From: Acidobacteriota bacterium
GTDB lineage: Bacteria > Acidobacteriota > Terriglobia > Bryobacterales > Bryobacteraceae
Assembly (NCBI GenBank): GCA_947505565.1
Contig: CANNLB010000294.1
Span: 1-5,134 of the forward strand
Direction: 5' to 3'
Length of the DNA: 5,134 bases
Positions within the stretch are counted from its first letter, which is position 1. Each line of letters starts with the position of its first letter. The notes beneath the pieces were generated by a model that had not been told where the DNA came from, did no database searches, and saw only the letters and a list, made by a program, of their open reading frames with translations. Positions 5,082 through 5,134 of this stretch are shown one piece after another. Position numbers and translations under genes: made by a program.

Positions 5082-5134
5082 GTGTTCCACGTGGAACGGG
5101 TGGGGTCGAGGACTGCGGCTGGCGATGTGGCAGT
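5082..5134 (+). CDS. Probable rsmG (16S rRNA G527 methyltransferase), first 17 codons only
   Basis: A frame opens at GTG 5082, eight bases after the stop of the preceding mnmG-derived frame, and reads VFHVERVGSRTAAGDVA to the window edge. No methyltransferase motif is visible. The call rests on position (rsmG/gidB commonly follows mnmG/gidA) and on my recollection that RsmG proteins often begin with an MFHVEH/MFHVKH-like peptide because parS overlaps their start. The spacing suggests translational coupling to the upstream frame. It could equally be another truncated repeat copy like the one at 4690. Confidence 0.42.
   Translation, partial: MFHVERVGSRTAAGDVA
5083..5098. promoter_or_regulatory. 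parS-like ParB binding site 2
   Basis: This is the same TGTTCCACGTGGAACG 16-mer as at 4691-4706, again with the perfect 14-base palindrome, 392 bases downstream. It stays identical while the flanks have diverged, which fits selection on the site or on the overlapping start of rsmG. It overlaps the GTG (5082-5084) that begins the rsmG-like frame. Confidence 0.85.

Larger units (their letters stand above)
4736..5134. repeat. Tandem duplication B, copy 2 (reaches the window end)
   Basis: This unit begins at GCGGCAGTTTC (4738-4746 region), matching GCGGCAATTTC of mnmG (4296 on). It runs through the second mnmG C-domain, parS-like site 2 and the rsmG-like start. The final bases GGCTGGCGATGTGGCAGT match the corresponding place in copy 1 (GGCTGGCGGTGCGGCAGT, ending at 4743), which is exactly where copy 1 switches to mnmG sequence. 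The window ends there, so I cannot tell whether the next sequence is true rsmG or a third repeat. Confidence 0.88.

Noticed and set aside
2001..5134. CRISPR array or insertion sequence as explanation for the repeats
   Set aside because: Repeats are two-copy, gene-derived and about 400-500 bp, with no spacers, terminal inverted repeats or transposase.

Overview
The window looks like a near-origin chromosomal segment of a GC-rich bacterium, most likely an Acidobacteriota member. The grounds are an ECF sigma factor of the type paired with Ser/Thr kinases, the N-terminus of such a kinase next to it, and a purD / mnmG / (rsmG) neighbourhood with parS-like sites. A planctomycete-like or other soil lineage is not excluded. 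The + strand is strongly G-rich over C whichever strand codes: minus-strand purD codons are C-rich and plus-strand mnmG codons end in G. This is what replication-strand skew near an origin would give.

Left part, minus strand (1-2269). Read in transcription order from right to left: purD (complete, TTG start), a tRNA-Arg(CCU) 15 bases after its stop, an ECF sigma factor (GTG start), and the first 45 codons of a Ser/Thr protein kinase running off the left edge. The sigma factor and kinase probably form a signalling pair. PurD makes glycinamide ribonucleotide in purine synthesis.

Centre (2001-2998). A tandem direct duplication of about 500 bp covers the divergent purD/mnmG intergenic region. 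The unit is purD codons 1-89, the intergenic region, and mnmG codons 1 to about 59. The order is now purD - intergenic 1 - mnmG' remnant | purD' remnant - intergenic 2 - mnmG. The inner remnants are decaying. mnmG' has an early stop and ruined FAD-domain motifs; purD' keeps an open frame but carries mostly amino-acid-changing substitutions.

Right part, plus strand (2821-5134). mnmG encodes the FAD subunit of the MnmE-MnmG tRNA wobble-uridine modification enzyme. An amber codon (4621-4623) ends it 19 codons before its ancestral stop. A second, independent tandem duplication follows (4296-4735 and 4736-5134). It repeats the mnmG C-terminal domain, the gene end, a parS-like palindrome and the start of what is probably rsmG. 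The second copy reads Ser (TCG) where the first has the amber codon, and it lies in a 128-codon chimeric frame starting at the first parS-like site. The two parS-like sites are 392 bp apart.

The main observation is that mnmG is flanked on both sides by separate old tandem duplications, each straddling an intergenic control region. They doubled a divergent promoter region on one side and a parS-like centromere site on the other, and left gene fragments between the copies.
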